Positions 1 to 9,824 of a stretch of DNA of 64,000 nucleotides are shown here, piece after piece. A program made the position numbers and the translations under genes. The DNA lies in contig DDJC01000091.1 of NCBI GenBank assembly GCA_002339015.1, positions 61,288-125,287 of the forward strand. The letters run 5' to 3'. The DNA is from Burkholderiales bacterium UBA1834. GTDB lineage: Bacteria; Pseudomonadota; Gammaproteobacteria; Burkholderiales; Burkholderiaceae_C. The first letter of the stretch is position 1, and each line of letters opens with the position of its first letter. The notes below the pieces were generated by a model. That model saw only the letters and a list, made by a program, of their open reading frames with translations, searched no databases and had not been told where the DNA came from.

Positions 1-3000
1 GGGCGCATCAACGCCGTCAGCGAGAACACCGCCCATACCAACACCGACTGGGGCTTTGCCTTCACGGGCTCCGGCGCGGCGCTGATCCAGCGCAACACGG
101 CCTATGGCAACCGGGCAGGCCTGTACGTCTACAACAACGTGGGCGGCACGGTCTCGACCATCGGCGGCACCGATCTGGCGCTGGGCAACGGCAACGTCAT
201 CTTCAACAACCGCGATGTCGGCATCCAGGCCGAGCAGGGCGTGCTGGTGGCCGGCAACACGGTCTACGGCAACAAGGGCGCCAATGCCTGGGGCATCTAC
301 GCCCGCTATGGCGCCACCGTGCAGTCGAACGTGGTGTTCAACAACAGCCATGGCGTGTACGTGCATGACGGCGCCGTGCTGATGAACCGCGTCTATGCCA
401 ACACGGGCACCGGTGTCGAGGCCAGCATCTCCGATGTGACCGGCAACGTCATCTACTCCAACGCCATCGGGCTGCGGTTGACGGACACGAACTGGGCCCG
501 CGAGAACACCGCGCGCAACAACATCGTCTACGCCAACACCGAGCATGCGGTGCTGATCAGCGGCGACAAGTTCACCTTCATCAACAACACCGTCTACCAG
601 GTGGTGGGCGATGTGGTGCGGCTGGACAATGCGGCCAACGTGCGCCTGTACAACAACGTGCTGGGCGCCGTGACGGGCTCGGCCATCGTCGTCAACGCCA
701 ACAGCCAGATCGGCTTCGCGTCCGACTACAACCTGTTCATGCCCTCGGCGGGCGGCTCGGTCGGTGTCTGGCAAGGCACGGCCCGCGGAACGCTGGCGGC
801 CTGGCGCGCGGCGGCCTTCACGGATGCCAACAGCCTGACGGGCAACCCCTACTTCGTCGACATCGACGGCGCGGACAACGTGCTGGGCTATGTCAACGCA
901 GCCAACGACGGGCGCGACGACGACTTCCACGAGGCCAGCCTGTACGGCGGCTTCCGCGGTGGCAGCGGCCTGGCGCCCGTGGTGGGGCCGAACACCGTGC
1001 CGGTGATCATCGCGCCGACGGCCACGGTCAACATCGCCGTGCAGTCACCGCTGATCGACCGCGGCCGTGCGGGCGACGACTACAGCAACGAGCCGGCCCC
1101 CAATGGCGGCTACATCAACATCGGCGCCTACGGCAACACGGCGCAGGCCGGCCGCAGCCCTGGCCAGTACATCACGGTGCTCTCGCCCAACGGCGGCGAA
1201 CGCATCGGCCAGAACAGCACGGCCGAGATCCGCTGGCGCTCCTTCGGCTTCGCGGGCAACGTCAACATCGAGTACCGCGGCGCAGGCCAGGCCAACTTCA
1301 CGATGCTGGCGGCCAACGAGGCCAACGACGGCAGCTGGAACTGGCTGGTGGACGGCGGGGTGTTCGCGCCGGGTGCGGACTACGAGATCCGCATCACCTC
1401 GGTCGGCACGCCGGCCATCACCGACACCTCGGACACCCAATTCGAAGTGCTCTCGCCGATCCACTACTACTATGTCAACGATGGCTCGATCACGGGCGAC
1501 GAGTACACGACCGCGGTCGGCAACGACGCCAACGACGGCCTCACGCCCGACAAGCCCAAGGCCTCGATCCGCTCGGTGCTGGACACCTACGACCTGAACC
1601 CGGGCGACATCATCCTGGTGGACACCGGCCACTACACGCTGGGCACCAACATCTTCATCGTCACGCAGGACAGCGGTGTCGTGATCCGCGGTGCGGTGAA
1701 CGGCCTGACCACGCTGGACCGTGGCAACACGAATGCCGGCACGGCGGTGTTCGAGTTCCAGGGGGCCGATGATGTCAAGCTGGAGCACCTGAGCATCACG
1801 GGCGCGCGCTTTGGCGTGTACGCCGGCAGCGGCACGGACAGCGACCGCATCACGGTCTCGGACAGCCGGATCTACGGCAACGCGAGCAACGGCCGCGGCG
1901 TGTGGATCGACACGGGCAATGATTTCTTCACGCTGAGCAGCAGCCAGGTGTGGAACAACGGCAGCGGCGGGGTGGCCATCGGCGGCACGGACGCGGTGGT
2001 CGAAGGCAACGACATCCACCGCAATGCCGGCTGGGGCGTGGACCTCACCGGCGCGCGCTCGCGCGTGTCGGACAACAACGTGTACGGCAACAGCAGTGGC
2101 GGCATCACCACCGGTGGCGGCGGCAGCCAGGCCAACCGCGTGGTGATCGAAGGCAACCGCGTGTTCGACAACGCCGGCACCGGCATCAACCTGGGCGGCT
2201 ACAGCGAGGCGCGCGGCAACGAGGTCTGGGGCCAGGACGAGAACGGCACGGGCATCGCGGTGTCCGGCGCCAGCACGCTGGCCGTGGACAACACCGTGTG
2301 GGGCAGCACCACGGGCCTGGCGGCCTACAACAGCGGCCGCCTGGAAGGCAACCGCAGCTTCGCCAACGTGACGGGCATCGTGCTGAGCAGCTACGCCGAA
2401 GCCTGGGGCAACCACGTCTACGGCAACAGCGGCACGGGCCTGTCGATGACGAGCTGGTCGCCGTACGCGCACAACAACGTGATCCAGGGCAACGGCGGCG
2501 CCGGCATCCTGGTCAGCGGCGCGGCCCTCAGCAGCAGCACCCCGGTGCGGGTGGAGAACAACACGGTGATCGCCACCGTGGCGGACGCCATCGTCGTGCA
2601 GGGCAGCAACAACGTCCGCATCGTCAACAACATCCTGAGCGTGCGCGGCAGCGGCCACGCGCTGAACGTGGCCGCCGACAGCCAGCAAGGCTTCAAGAGC
2701 GACTACAACCTGTTCCACCTGGCCGCCAGCGCCAAGCTGGCCTACTGGGAGGACCGCGCCTTCGCCAACCGGGTGGACTGGTTCTACGAGGTGGGCTTCG
2801 ATCGCAACAGCCTGACGGCCGATCCGCGCTTCGTCGACGAAGGCGGGGTGGACGACCTGGTGGGCTGGAACGGCAGCACGGTGGCCGGCAGCGTGCGCAT
2901 CCTGGACGACGGCGATGCGGGCTACAGCAGCACTGGTGCCTGGACGAGCGGCCCGGCCAGCGGCCGTGGCGGCGACAGCCAGCAGGCCGTGCGCGGGGCG

Positions 3001-6000
3001 GTGCAGGGCGAAGGCAGCGCCCAGGCCAGCTGGACCTTCAGCGGCCTGAGCGCCGGCTACTACCGCATCGCGGTGACCTGGCCGGCCCTGCAGGGCAACG
3101 ACGGCCCCTACGGCGTGTACACCGCCTACGACGGCCAGAGCGTGGTCGGCACGGCCGGCTACAACCAGTACTGGGCGGCCGGTGGCGGCTTCACCGATGC
3201 CGGCTCCAACTGGGTCAACCTGGGCCTGGTCAAGCTCGATGGCGACACGCTCAAGGTGGTGCTGGACAACCTCAACGGCCGCGCCGCAGCCGATGCGGTC
3301 CGCATCGAACGCGTGGGCGGGGACTTCGGCGCCGACGACAACGTCCACCTGCAGGCGAACTCGCCGGCGGTGGACCGGGGCGACCCGCTCAGCCCCAGCG
3401 TGGGCGAAGGCGCGCCCAGTGGCGGGCGCATCGACCTGGGTGCCTACGGCAACACGGCCGAAGCCACGCCGAGCGCCGATCCGCTGATCCAGGTGCTGGG
3501 CCCCAACGGGCTGGAGAAGATCGAGGCCGGCGAGCCGGTGACGATCGAATGGCGCAGCGCGGGGCTGCTGCCCTACGACACCGTGTTCCTGCTCAATGCG
3601 GGCAGCAACCTGGCCAACGGGCGCTGGATGGAGCAGGGCGGCTTCCGCCTGGATCCCACGAACTACGTCAACGCCATCGCCACGAACACGGCGATCAACC
3701 TGAGCGGCGTGGGCGCCGATGGCGCCCCCGAGGCCGTGTACCGCAGCTATGCCTACGCACTCAACGGCGCGGGCAACAAGATGGCCTACCAGATCCCGGC
3801 GGCCGATGGCCAGTACGAGATCGTGCTGCACTTCATCGAGCCGGACAACATCGCGGTGGGCCAGCGCAGCTTCGACATCGCCGTCAACGGCGAGGTAAAG
3901 GCCGCGGGCTACGACATCCGCGCGGCGGCCGGCGCCATCCGCACGGCCACCACGGCCAGCTTCACGGTGGATGCCAGCGGCGGCGCAGGCCTGAACCTGG
4001 CGCTGATCAACAAGAATGTGAGCTATGGCGCGGTGCTCAGCGGCATCGAACTGCGGCGCATCAACCCGCAGGGCGTGGCCAACCCGGTGGTGAGCCTGGA
4101 GGTCTCGCTGGACAACGGCGCGAGCTGGACGACGATCGCCACGGGCCTGGGCGTGGACCGCTACGGCCAAGGCCAGACCACGTGGACACCGACGGCCGAG
4201 ACGGCGGGCAACACCGCGCTGATCCGCGCGACGGCGACGATCAACCCGGCCGGCGGCCTGGTGAGCGTGAGCGACGTGAGCGACGAGGCCTTCCTGATCG
4301 CCAACGGCGGCCACGTGTACTACGTCAACGACGCCAGCACGGCGGGCGACGAGTACACCACGGCGGTGGGCGACAACGCGAACTCGGGCAAGAGCGCGGA
4401 CAAGCCGATGGCCAGCCTGGCGGCGCTGCTGCGCGCGTACGACCTGAACCCTGGGGACATCGTCTACGTGGACTCGGGCACGTACAGCCTGGCGACCAAC
4501 ATCGTGCTGGGCGAGCAGGACAGCGGCGTGGTGATCCGGGGCGCGAGCCAGCCGGGCCACGCCACCCTCCTGGACCGTGGCAACACGAACGCCGGCACGG
4601 CGGTGTTCGAGTTCCAGGGGGCCGATGATGTCCGCATCGAGAACGTCAGCCTGACCGGCGCACGCGTCGGCGTGTGGGCCGCCAGTGGCGCCGACAGCGA
4701 CCGCAACACGGTGTCGGGCAGCAAGGTCTACGGCTTCAACCTGTCCAACTACGGCTACGGCTTCTTCATCGACAACGGCAACGATGCCTTCACCATCCAG
4801 GACTCGGCCGTGCACGGCAACCGTGTGGGTGTGTGGATGTCGGGCGCCGGCGGCGTGGTCGAGAACAGCCAGATCTACGGCAACAGCCAGTGGGGCATCG
4901 ATGTCTACGGCAGCACGCAGGCCCAGACCATCCAGATCCGCAACAACCTGATCCACGACAACGCCTCGGGCGGCGTGCAGGCCAACAACTGGGTGAAGGT
5001 CAGTGGCAACGAGGTCTACAGCCACCTGACGGGCAACGTCTACGGCATCTCGCTGATCAGCAACAACGCCGAGGCCTCTGGCAACCTGGTCTACCGCAAC
5101 GACTCGGGCATCTATGGCCAGAACGGGGCGCTGATCTCGGGCAACCAGGTCTTCGCCAACACCAAGGTCGGCATCTATGGCATCGATGCGCGCATCTCGG
5201 GCAACCGCGTCTTCAGCAATGCCACCGGCATCCATGACGGCCGCGATTCCCTGATCGAGAACAACGTCGTCTATGCCAACGCCAACACCGGCATCTCGTT
5301 GGCGGGCGCCCACGCGGCCGGCGACATGGTGCGCAACAACACCGTCTACCAGCCGGTGGGCGATGCCATCCTGGTCAGCGGCACCAACGTCAAGCTCTAC
5401 AACAACATCGTCTGGGTGGATGCCGGCTACGGCATCAACGTGGCGGCGGGCAGCACGGCCACGCTGCTGGCCGACTACAACCTGTTCCACAATCCGCTGG
5501 CCGGTGGCCGCGTGGGCTTGTGGAACGGCACGCAGCAGGCCACGCTGGCCGCCTGGCGCACGGCCAGCGGCCAGGACGTGCACAGCCTGGCAGGCAACCC
5601 GCTGTTCCTGGACATCGACGGCGCCGACAACGTGCTGGGCGAGAAGGGCCTGATCACCGGCAACGGCTTCGACGACAACTTCGGCCTGCGCGCCAACTCG
5701 GCCGCCATCGACGCAGGCAACATGTATGTCGCGACACCGGCCGACATCGAAGGGCGCCCGCGCCGCGATGACCCGAGCCGCCCCAACACGGGTGACGGCC
5801 TGCCGCTGTACGTGGCCACGGCCGGTGCCGGCAGCAGCTTCACGGCCGGCGGCACCAAGCTCAACTACCGCACCAGCGACGGCTCGACCAACTACACCCT
5901 GCCGTTCGCATTCACTTTCTATGGCAAGACCTACACCCAGGTCGCCATCAACGTGAACGGCTTCCTGCAGTTCGAAGGCCAGGATCAGTCCTGGTACGGC

Positions 6001-9000
6001 AACGACAACACGCTGGAAGGCCTGCTGCGCAACGTCCGCATCGCACCCCTGTGGGACAACCTCAACACCTACTCCGGCACGGATGCGACGCGCGACCTCT
6101 ATGCCGACGCCTCCGTCGCCGGCCAGGTGACGATCCGCTGGGCAGCCGTGGCCGAGGGCACGGCCAACCCGGTCAACTTCTCGGTCACGCTGTTCGCCAA
6201 CGGCAGCTTCCGCTTCGACTACGGCCCCAGCGCCACGGGCCTCACGCCCACGGTGGGTGTGTCCGCGGGCAATGGCCAGACCTATGTGCTCGCACCGTAC
6301 GACGGCCAGAGTGACCTGTCGGGCGCGGCCTCGCTGACGTGGGCGCCCACGCCGGGCCTGGTCTACTACGACATCGGCGCCTACGAGTTCCAGGGCGATT
6401 CCAGCGACGCCACGCCGCCGCGCGTGGTGAGCATCACCAACCTGCCGCCCGATGGGGGCAGCACGCCCGCGGCCTTCAGCAGCATCCAGGTCAACTTCAG
6501 TGAAGCGCTGGATGGCGTGTCGGCCCGCAGCCCGGCCAACTACGAGCTGCTCTCGGCCGGCGCGGATGGCGTCTTCGGCACCCCCGATGACAGCCGCATC
6601 GCGCTTAAGCCGGGCTACTCCTTCCCTGAGACCAATCTCACGCTGCAACTGCCCGACGGCCCGCTGGCCAATGGCCTGTACCGCCTGAGCATCCTCGGCG
6701 TGTTCGACACCGCGGGCAACACGCTCGACGGCAATGGCGATGGCACCGGCGGCGACAGCCACGTCCGTACCTTCCGCATCGACCGCACCGGCAACACCCC
6801 GCCGACGGCCACCGATGCGACGGCCAGCGTGGCCGAAGGCGGCTCGATCCTGATCACCCTCAACGGCACCGACCCGAACGGCGATCCGCTGGCCTTCAGC
6901 CTGGTCGGCCAGCCGCTGCACGGCACGCTCACCAACTTCGATCCGGTGGCGCGCACCGTGCGCTACACGCCCAATGCCCACTTCAACGGCACGGACAGCT
7001 TCCGCTTCCGCGTCGACGACGGCAACCTGGGCACCGACGAAGGCCAGGTGCTGATCAACGTCACGCCGGTCAACGACGTGCCCACCGCCGCGGGGGTGGC
7101 CACCGCCACCGACGAGGACACGCCGATCAGCATCCTGCTGCCGGCCCAGGACGTCGAGACGCCGCGCGAGCATCTCGTCTTCAACCTGGGCACCGGCCCG
7201 CAGCACGGCAGCCTCACGCAGGGCCCCGACGGCGTGTGGGTCTACACCCCGGATGCCGATTTCAACGGCACGGACAGCTTCACCTACACCGTCACCGACC
7301 GGGGCGACCCCGATGGTGCCGGCAGCAATGCCGCCACGTCGACCACGGCCACCGTCACGATCACCGTGCGCGCCGCGAACGACGCGCCCGTGATCGCGGC
7401 CATCCCGACCCAGACGGTGGCCGAAGGCCAGACCCTCAGCCTGAGCATCCCGGGCAGCGATCCGGATGTCAGCACGCTGCAGTACAGCCTGGTGAACAAC
7501 ACGGTGCCGGGCGCCAGCATCAACGCCGCGACAGGCCTCTTCACCTGGACGCCGGCCGATGGCGCACTGACGCAATCCTTCACGGTGCGCGTCAGCGACG
7601 GCACGCTCAGCACGGAACTCACCTTCGGTGTCGAGGTGACCAACGTGGCGCCGACGCTCACGCTCAACGGCGCGGCCTCGGTCAACGCGGGCACGCCCTA
7701 CGCCATCACCTTCGGCGCCACCGATCCGGGCCAGGACACCATCAGTGCCTGGGTGGTGAACTGGGGCAATGGCCAGACCACGACCCTGGCGGGCAGCGCC
7801 ACCGGCGCCAGCTTCACCTACGCGCTGGGCGGCAACTACGCCATCACTGTCACCGCGACGGACGAGGACGGCAGCTATACCTCGGCCCCGCTGGCCCTGA
7901 ACGTGGTCACACCCAACCGCGCGCCCATCGCCGGCAACCAGGCCGTTACCACCGATGAGGACACGGCCCTGGGCATCGTGCTCAACGTGGTGGATCCGGA
8001 CGGCGACGCGCTGGGCTTCACGCTCACCACCGCGCCGCTGCACGGCACGGTGGGCGCCTTCGATCCGGCCACGCGCACCGTGCTGTACACGCCGGCTGCC
8101 AACTACCACGGCGCCGACAGCTTCAGCTACACGGTGAGCGATGGCCGCGGCGGCAGTGCCTCGGGTGTCGTGACCATCGGCGTCACGCCGGTGAACGATG
8201 CACCCGTGGCCACGGACGACGCCTACACCGTCATCTCCGGCCAGACCCTGACGGTGCCCATGCTCAGCGGCCTGCTGGCCAACGACAGCGATGTCGACGG
8301 TGACGCCCTGGTGATCGTGGGCAGCACGCCCGCCAGCCATGGCACGGGCACGCTGCTGCCTGACGGCAGCTTCAGCTACACGCCGACCGCCGGCTTCGTG
8401 GGCACGGACACCTTCAGCTACGCCGTCAGCGATGGCGTGAGCACCCGCACCGCCACGGTCACCATCACGGTCAGTGCACCGGCCACGCTGAAGGTCACCA
8501 CCTTCACGCAGACGGACTCGGGCTTTGCCGTGCGTTTCAACCGCACGGTCGATGCCAGCCAGCTCAACCTCTACACGGGCGACCCCAGCAACCTGGGCGC
8601 GGCCGACCTGGTCCTCACCGGCCCGGACGGCAAGCCGGTGATCGGCAGCCTGGTGCTGGACGCCGATGGCGCGGGCTTCACCTTCCTGCGCACGGGCGGT
8701 GTGCTGGCCTCGGGCAGCTACAGCCTGAGCCTGGCCTCGCGCGCCAATGGCTTCACCGCCATGGACGGCAGTCTGCTCGACGGCAATGGCGACGGCAGCA
8801 CGGGCGATGCCTACCTCCAGACCTTCACCGTCGCGGCCAGCACGTCGGCCGTGCTGTCGGTGGGTGAGATCGCACGCGGCGCCGGCCAGAGCCTGGCCAT
8901 CGCGGCCTCGGGCTACAACTTCCCGATCACGCTGGACAACGCCGCGGGCGCCACGCGCATCGCCTTCACCCTGAGCTACGACGCGGCGCTGCTGACCGTC

Positions 9001-9732
9001 ACGGGCTTCACCGGCGGCGGCCTGCCGGCGGGCAGCACCGTGTCGGTGGACGCCAGCGTGGCGGGCCAGCTCACCGTCAGCATCGTGACGGCCGTGCCGC
9101 TGGGCGCCGGCAAGATCGTGCTGGGCAACCTGGTGGCCACGGTGCCTTCGGATGCAGCCTACGGCGCCAGCCACCTGCTGCGCCTGAGCCAGGTCCAGCT
9201 CGATGCCGGTGCCCGCCCCGTGCGCACCGACGACGGCCTGCACGTGGTGGCTTACCTGGGCGACACCTCGGGCGATGGCGCCTACTCTGCGCTCGACGTG
9301 CAGCGCCTGCAGCGGGTGATGAACCGCACGGACACGGGCTATGCCGCGTGGCCGCTGGTCGATCCCCTGCTGCTCAGCGACGTCAAGGCCGACGGCGTGC
9401 TCAGCCTGGCCGATGCCAGCCTGCTCAACCAGCAGGCGGCGGGCCGGCCGCAGAAGGAGATCCCGCCCATCCCGGCACCGGTGGCAGCAGCGACCGTCGC
9501 CAGGGCGGCGGCGGTGCCTGCGGCGCCCCTGGCCACTTCTGCAGCGCCTGCCGCGGCACCGGCGCCCGCCTTCGATTTCGCGGGCGCGCCCAAGGCCTTC
9601 GACCTGGGTAGCTCCAGCGGCGTCTGGCTGGACAGCTGGGTGTCGGACACCGCGAAGGCGTCCAAGAAGGCCAACACCTGGACGGTCACGGCGGCCCCCA
9701 AACCGGTGGCATCCCCCACGAATGTCAATTGA
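1..9732 (+). CDS. Giant beta-helix/cadherin-like surface protein with cohesin- and dockerin-like C-terminus (5' partial)
   Basis: The frame is open from base 1, so the true N-terminus lies upstream; 3243 residues are visible. Residues are counted from base 1 and domain limits are approximate. Right-handed beta-helix repeats (short turns rich in GN and NN, such as VYGNSG) fill about 1-345, 489-945 and 1439-1906. Between them are a VLSPNGGE-type Ig-like domain (388-485), a golvesin-like domain (960-1108) and a malectin-like domain (1220-1350). Then come a nidogen-like region (1935-2130), SbsA-type Ig domains (about 2140-2262 and 2829-2946), several cadherin-like/VCBS repeats (2265-2826), a cohesin-like domain (2953-3077), a dockerin-like pair of calcium loops (3088-3099 DTSGDGAYSALD; 3127-3138 DVKADGVLSLAD) and a Pro/Ala-rich tail. 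It is probably an exported carbohydrate-binding or matrix protein. The export genes immediately downstream are the best clue to how it leaves the cell. No enzyme active site was recognised. Confidence 0.9.
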   Translation, partial: GRINAVSENTAHTNTDWGFAFTGSGAALIQRNTAYGNRAGLYVYNNVGGTVSTIGGTDLALGNGNVIFNNRDVGIQAEQGVLVAGNTVYGNKGANAWGIYARYGATVQSNVVFNNSHGVYVHDGAVLMNRVYANTGTGVEASISDVTGNVIYSNAIGLRLTDTNWARENTARNNIVYANTEHAVLISGDKFTFINNTVYQVVGDVVRLDNAANVRLYNNVLGAVTGSAIVVNANSQIGFASDYNLFMPSAGGSVGVWQGTARGTLAAWRAAAFTDANSLTGNPYFVDIDGADNVLGYVNAANDGRDDDFHEASLYGGFRGGSGLAPVVGPNTVPVIIAPTATVNIAVQSPLIDRGRAGDDYSNEPAPNGGYINIGAYGNTAQAGRSPGQYITVLSPNGGERIGQNSTAEIRWRSFGFAGNVNIEYRGAGQANFTMLAANEANDGSWNWLVDGGVFAPGADYEIRITSVGTPAITDTSDTQFEVLSPIHYYYVNDGSITGDEYTTAVGNDANDGLTPDKPKASIRSVLDTYDLNPGDIILVDTGHYTLGTNIFIVTQDSGVVIRGAVNGLTTLDRGNTNAGTAVFEFQGADDVKLEHLSITGARFGVYAGSGTDSDRITVSDSRIYGNASNGRGVWIDTGNDFFTLSSSQVWNNGSGGVAIGGTDAVVEGNDIHRNAGWGVDLTGARSRVSDNNVYGNSSGGITTGGGGSQANRVVIEGNRVFDNAGTGINLGGYSEARGNEVWGQDENGTGIAVSGASTLAVDNTVWGSTTGLAAYNSGRLEGNRSFANVTGIVLSSYAEAWGNHVYGNSGTGLSMTSWSPYAHNNVIQGNGGAGILVSGAALSSSTPVRVENNTVIATVADAIVVQGSNNVRIVNNILSVRGSGHALNVAADSQQGFKSDYNLFHLAASAKLAYWEDRAFANRVDWFYEVGFDRNSLTADPRFVDEGGVDDLVGWNGSTVAGSVRILDDGDAGYSSTGAWTSGPASGRGGDSQQAVRGAVQGEGSAQASWTFSGLSAGYYRIAVTWPALQGNDGPYGVYTAYDGQSVVGTAGYNQYWAAGGGFTDAGSNWVNLGLVKLDGDTLKVVLDNLNGRAAADAVRIERVGGDFGADDNVHLQANSPAVDRGDPLSPSVGEGAPSGGRIDLGAYGNTAEATPSADPLIQVLGPNGLEKIEAGEPVTIEWRSAGLLPYDTVFLLNAGSNLANGRWMEQGGFRLDPTNYVNAIATNTAINLSGVGADGAPEAVYRSYAYALNGAGNKMAYQIPAADGQYEIVLHFIEPDNIAVGQRSFDIAVNGEVKAAGYDIRAAAGAIRTATTASFTVDASGGAGLNLALINKNVSYGAVLSGIELRRINPQGVANPVVSLEVSLDNGASWTTIATGLGVDRYGQGQTTWTPTAETAGNTALIRATATINPAGGLVSVSDVSDEAFLIANGGHVYYVNDASTAGDEYTTAVGDNANSGKSADKPMASLAALLRAYDLNPGDIVYVDSGTYSLATNIVLGEQDSGVVIRGASQPGHATLLDRGNTNAGTAVFEFQGADDVRIENVSLTGARVGVWAASGADSDRNTVSGSKVYGFNLSNYGYGFFIDNGNDAFTIQDSAVHGNRVGVWMSGAGGVVENSQIYGNSQWGIDVYGSTQAQTIQIRNNLIHDNASGGVQANNWVKVSGNEVYSHLTGNVYGISLISNNAEASGNLVYRNDSGIYGQNGALISGNQVFANTKVGIYGIDARISGNRVFSNATGIHDGRDSLIENNVVYANANTGISLAGAHAAGDMVRNNTVYQPVGDAILVSGTNVKLYNNIVWVDAGYGINVAAGSTATLLADYNLFHNPLAGGRVGLWNGTQQATLAAWRTASGQDVHSLAGNPLFLDIDGADNVLGEKGLITGNGFDDNFGLRANSAAIDAGNMYVATPADIEGRPRRDDPSRPNTGDGLPLYVATAGAGSSFTAGGTKLNYRTSDGSTNYTLPFAFTFYGKTYTQVAINVNGFLQFEGQDQSWYGNDNTLEGLLRNVRIAPLWDNLNTYSGTDATRDLYADASVAGQVTIRWAAVAEGTANPVNFSVTLFANGSFRFDYGPSATGLTPTVGVSAGNGQTYVLAPYDGQSDLSGAASLTWAPTPGLVYYDIGAYEFQGDSSDATPPRVVSITNLPPDGGSTPAAFSSIQVNFSEALDGVSARSPANYELLSAGADGVFGTPDDSRIALKPGYSFPETNLTLQLPDGPLANGLYRLSILGVFDTAGNTLDGNGDGTGGDSHVRTFRIDRTGNTPPTATDATASVAEGGSILITLNGTDPNGDPLAFSLVGQPLHGTLTNFDPVARTVRYTPNAHFNGTDSFRFRVDDGNLGTDEGQVLINVTPVNDVPTAAGVATATDEDTPISILLPAQDVETPREHLVFNLGTGPQHGSLTQGPDGVWVYTPDADFNGTDSFTYTVTDRGDPDGAGSNAATSTTATVTITVRAANDAPVIAAIPTQTVAEGQTLSLSIPGSDPDVSTLQYSLVNNTVPGASINAATGLFTWTPADGALTQSFTVRVSDGTLSTELTFGVEVTNVAPTLTLNGAASVNAGTPYAITFGATDPGQDTISAWVVNWGNGQTTTLAGSATGASFTYALGGNYAITVTATDEDGSYTSAPLALNVVTPNRAPIAGNQAVTTDEDTALGIVLNVVDPDGDALGFTLTTAPLHGTVGAFDPATRTVLYTPAANYHGADSFSYTVSDGRGGSASGVVTIGVTPVNDAPVATDDAYTVISGQTLTVPMLSGLLANDSDVDGDALVIVGSTPASHGTGTLLPDGSFSYTPTAGFVGTDTFSYAVSDGVSTRTATVTITVSAPATLKVTTFTQTDSGFAVRFNRTVDASQLNLYTGDPSNLGAADLVLTGPDGKPVIGSLVLDADGAGFTFLRTGGVLASGSYSLSLASRANGFTAMDGSLLDGNGDGSTGDAYLQTFTVAASTSAVLSVGEIARGAGQSLAIAASGYNFPITLDNAAGATRIAFTLSYDAALLTVTGFTGGGLPAGSTVSVDASVAGQLTVSIVTAVPLGAGKIVLGNLVATVPSDAAYGASHLLRLSQVQLDAGARPVRTDDGLHVVAYLGDTSGDGAYSALDVQRLQRVMNRTDTGYAAWPLVDPLLLSDVKADGVLSLADASLLNQQAAGRPQKEIPPIPAPVAAATVARAAAVPAAPLATSAAPAAAPAPAFDFAGAPKAFDLGSSSGVWLDSWVSDTAKASKKANTWTVTAAPKPVASPTNVN
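1714..1776 (+). repeat. Copy 1 of a near-identical 63-bp repeat inside the giant gene
   Basis: This segment encodes the LDRGNTNAGTAVFEFQGADD stretch at the start of a beta-helix module. It matches 4570-4632 at 62 of 63 bases by eye (only GAAT versus GAAC differs). The protein modules around the two copies are clearly homologous but much more diverged. Confidence 0.9.
4570..4632 (+). repeat. Copy 2 of a near-identical 63-bp repeat inside the giant gene
   Basis: Partner of 1714-1776. The two lie about 2.85 kb apart, which is the period of the large beta-helix module (YYVND...GDEYTTAVG at about 1470 and again at about 4317). The near identity suggests a fairly recent duplication or gene conversion. 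Confidence 0.9.
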
Positions 9733-9737
9733 GCCAG

Positions 9738-9765
9738 GCCCCTGTTTGTGCTATCAATCAGGGGC
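9738..9765 (+). terminator. Weak stem-loop after the giant gene
   Basis: A 7-bp perfect inverted repeat (GCCCCTG at 9738-9744, CAGGGGC at 9759-9765) with a 14-nt loop lies five bases after the giant gene's stop codon. There is no T-run behind it, so it would be a weak terminator, an attenuator or an mRNA 3'-end stabiliser between the giant gene and the PEP-CTERM gene. Confidence 0.3.
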
Positions 9766-9824
9766 TGCCAGCCAGCCCATTGACCTCTCTTCACCACAGC
9801 CTCAGTCTTCAGGAAGTCCCCGTC

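Noticed and set aside
1045..9243. A minus-strand open frame of more than 2700 codons opposite the giant gene
   Set aside because: It is a shadow of the high-GC, low-stop codon usage of the plus-strand gene: composition is Ala/Arg/His/Val-rich with no domains, and the plus strand has clear repeats and folds.
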